Source: Limnoperna fortunei (Eukaryota; Mollusca; Bivalvia; Mytilida; Modiolidae). Taken from it: DNA of 64,000 bases. The stretch is taken from contig OX104117.1 in assembly GCA_944474755.1 (NCBI GenBank), forward strand, positions 74,314,926 through 74,378,925, in the 5' to 3' direction. The notes below the pieces were generated by a model. The model was not told the origin of the DNA. It did no database searches and worked only from the letters and a program-made list of their open reading frames with translations. Positions 63,247-64,000 of this stretch are shown here, one piece after another. The stretch's first letter is position 1; every line of letters starts with the position of its first letter. A program made the translations under genes and the position numbers.

Positions 63247-64000
63247 TTTAGTCTATTAACAATGAAAACCTTTTATAAGATAAGTGCACAGTTTTACCCG
63301 GAAGCTGTGTTTTGGAAACAATGTACATTTTGAAAAACCGGAAACGTAAGAGGACTTCCTTGACTCTACTGGTTATTACATACTAAAACACTTTTAAAAA
63401 TCGCACATATACAATCAGTCAACATCTCATACACAAGAGGATTGTATATTTCTAAATGTTTGTAAACAAAACGTCTTTGTAAATTTTAACATACGTCAAA
63501 GAGAGAAAAAGTGACTGTATCTAAACTAATTTCTGGTGAAATTTTTGGATATATTCTTTATTGATGTCTGCTATTATTATGCCGCGTTTTTATGGTTTCC
63601 ATTGATTTGGTTAAATGTTAGCAAAATACTTTTATTATTACTGCGGTCCGCAGTTCTTCTGAACACTTTTCATAAAAATGTGATATGTCTGGTAAAATGA
63701 CAATTTCCTTTATATTGATGACAATATTTCGTGTGCTACCAGTAATGTTGTGAAGGCAGACTTTTTATTCTGAGATTTTAATTGGGTAAAACTTACATTT
63801 TTACAACAGTCCCTACTACATATCACAAGTTAAACACCATTCACTCCACTTTTCAAAACTAGTTAAATAGTTAAAAATAGTAAAATTTGTGAACTTAAGC
63901 TTCGCATCCTATCAACATCATACATTAACTCTAGAATTGCTAGATCAGTGGAAGGAGGTTGGTTTATAATTAATCTACATTTATGCTGATTAAAATCTAC
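63247..64000. other. Upstream flank of Rac-like gene 3
   Basis: Presumed promoter region of Rac-like gene 3. AT-rich, no clear TATA element, no further Rac-like exon and no recognised repeat up to the end of the window. Confidence 0.4.

Overview
The window is metazoan nuclear DNA, most likely from a bivalve mollusc. The evidence is phase-conserved introns, tRNA-derived SINEs with a CAAA-type tail, jockey-superfamily LINE remnants, many fold-back elements, and an HSPA12-type Hsp70 exon (this family is strongly expanded in bivalves). Species is not determined; the bivalve assignment is inference.

Positions 1-34130 are one uninterrupted satellite array with a 27-bp monomer, about 1,260 copies. 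It runs off the left edge of the window and stops abruptly at about 34130. It has nested higher-order structure: 675-bp (25-mer) and 2,862-bp (106-mer) periods at 1.3-7.0 kb, a 1,863-bp (69-mer) duplication at 7.4-9.6 kb, 4-5 kb blocks at 13-28 kb, and a 1,350-bp (50-mer) duplication at 30.7-33.3 kb. The long open frames in it follow from the monomer being 9 codons with no stop in two minus-strand frames; I do not call them genes.

Beside the array, at 34498-34809, is the first coding exon of an HSPA12-like protein on the minus strand. It points into the satellite, so the rest of the gene is either beyond at least 34 kb of satellite or lost. Positions 34.8-38.3 kb hold a degenerate 52-bp tandem repeat and unassigned AT-rich DNA.

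From 38.4 to 63.2 kb there are three head-to-tail Rac-like Rho GTPase genes, all on the minus strand. Each has five coding exons with the same boundaries and phases (35, 72, 118 and 63 bp, then 279 or 297 bp), so they arose by tandem duplication. Copies 1 and 2 keep the canonical nucleotide-binding motifs and a CAAX box. Copy 3 has altered P-loop, switch I and switch II residues, including Asn in place of the catalytic Gln, and no polybasic tail. Introns and spacers are full of mobile DNA: a SINE with a perfect 16-bp target duplication inside a LINE remnant, a LINE that looks inverted by twin priming, a second 5'-truncated LINE, a broken Tc1-like transposase carrying a nested insertion, an element with 80-bp terminal inverted repeats, several small fold-backs, a 63-bp minisatellite and tetranucleotide microsatellites.
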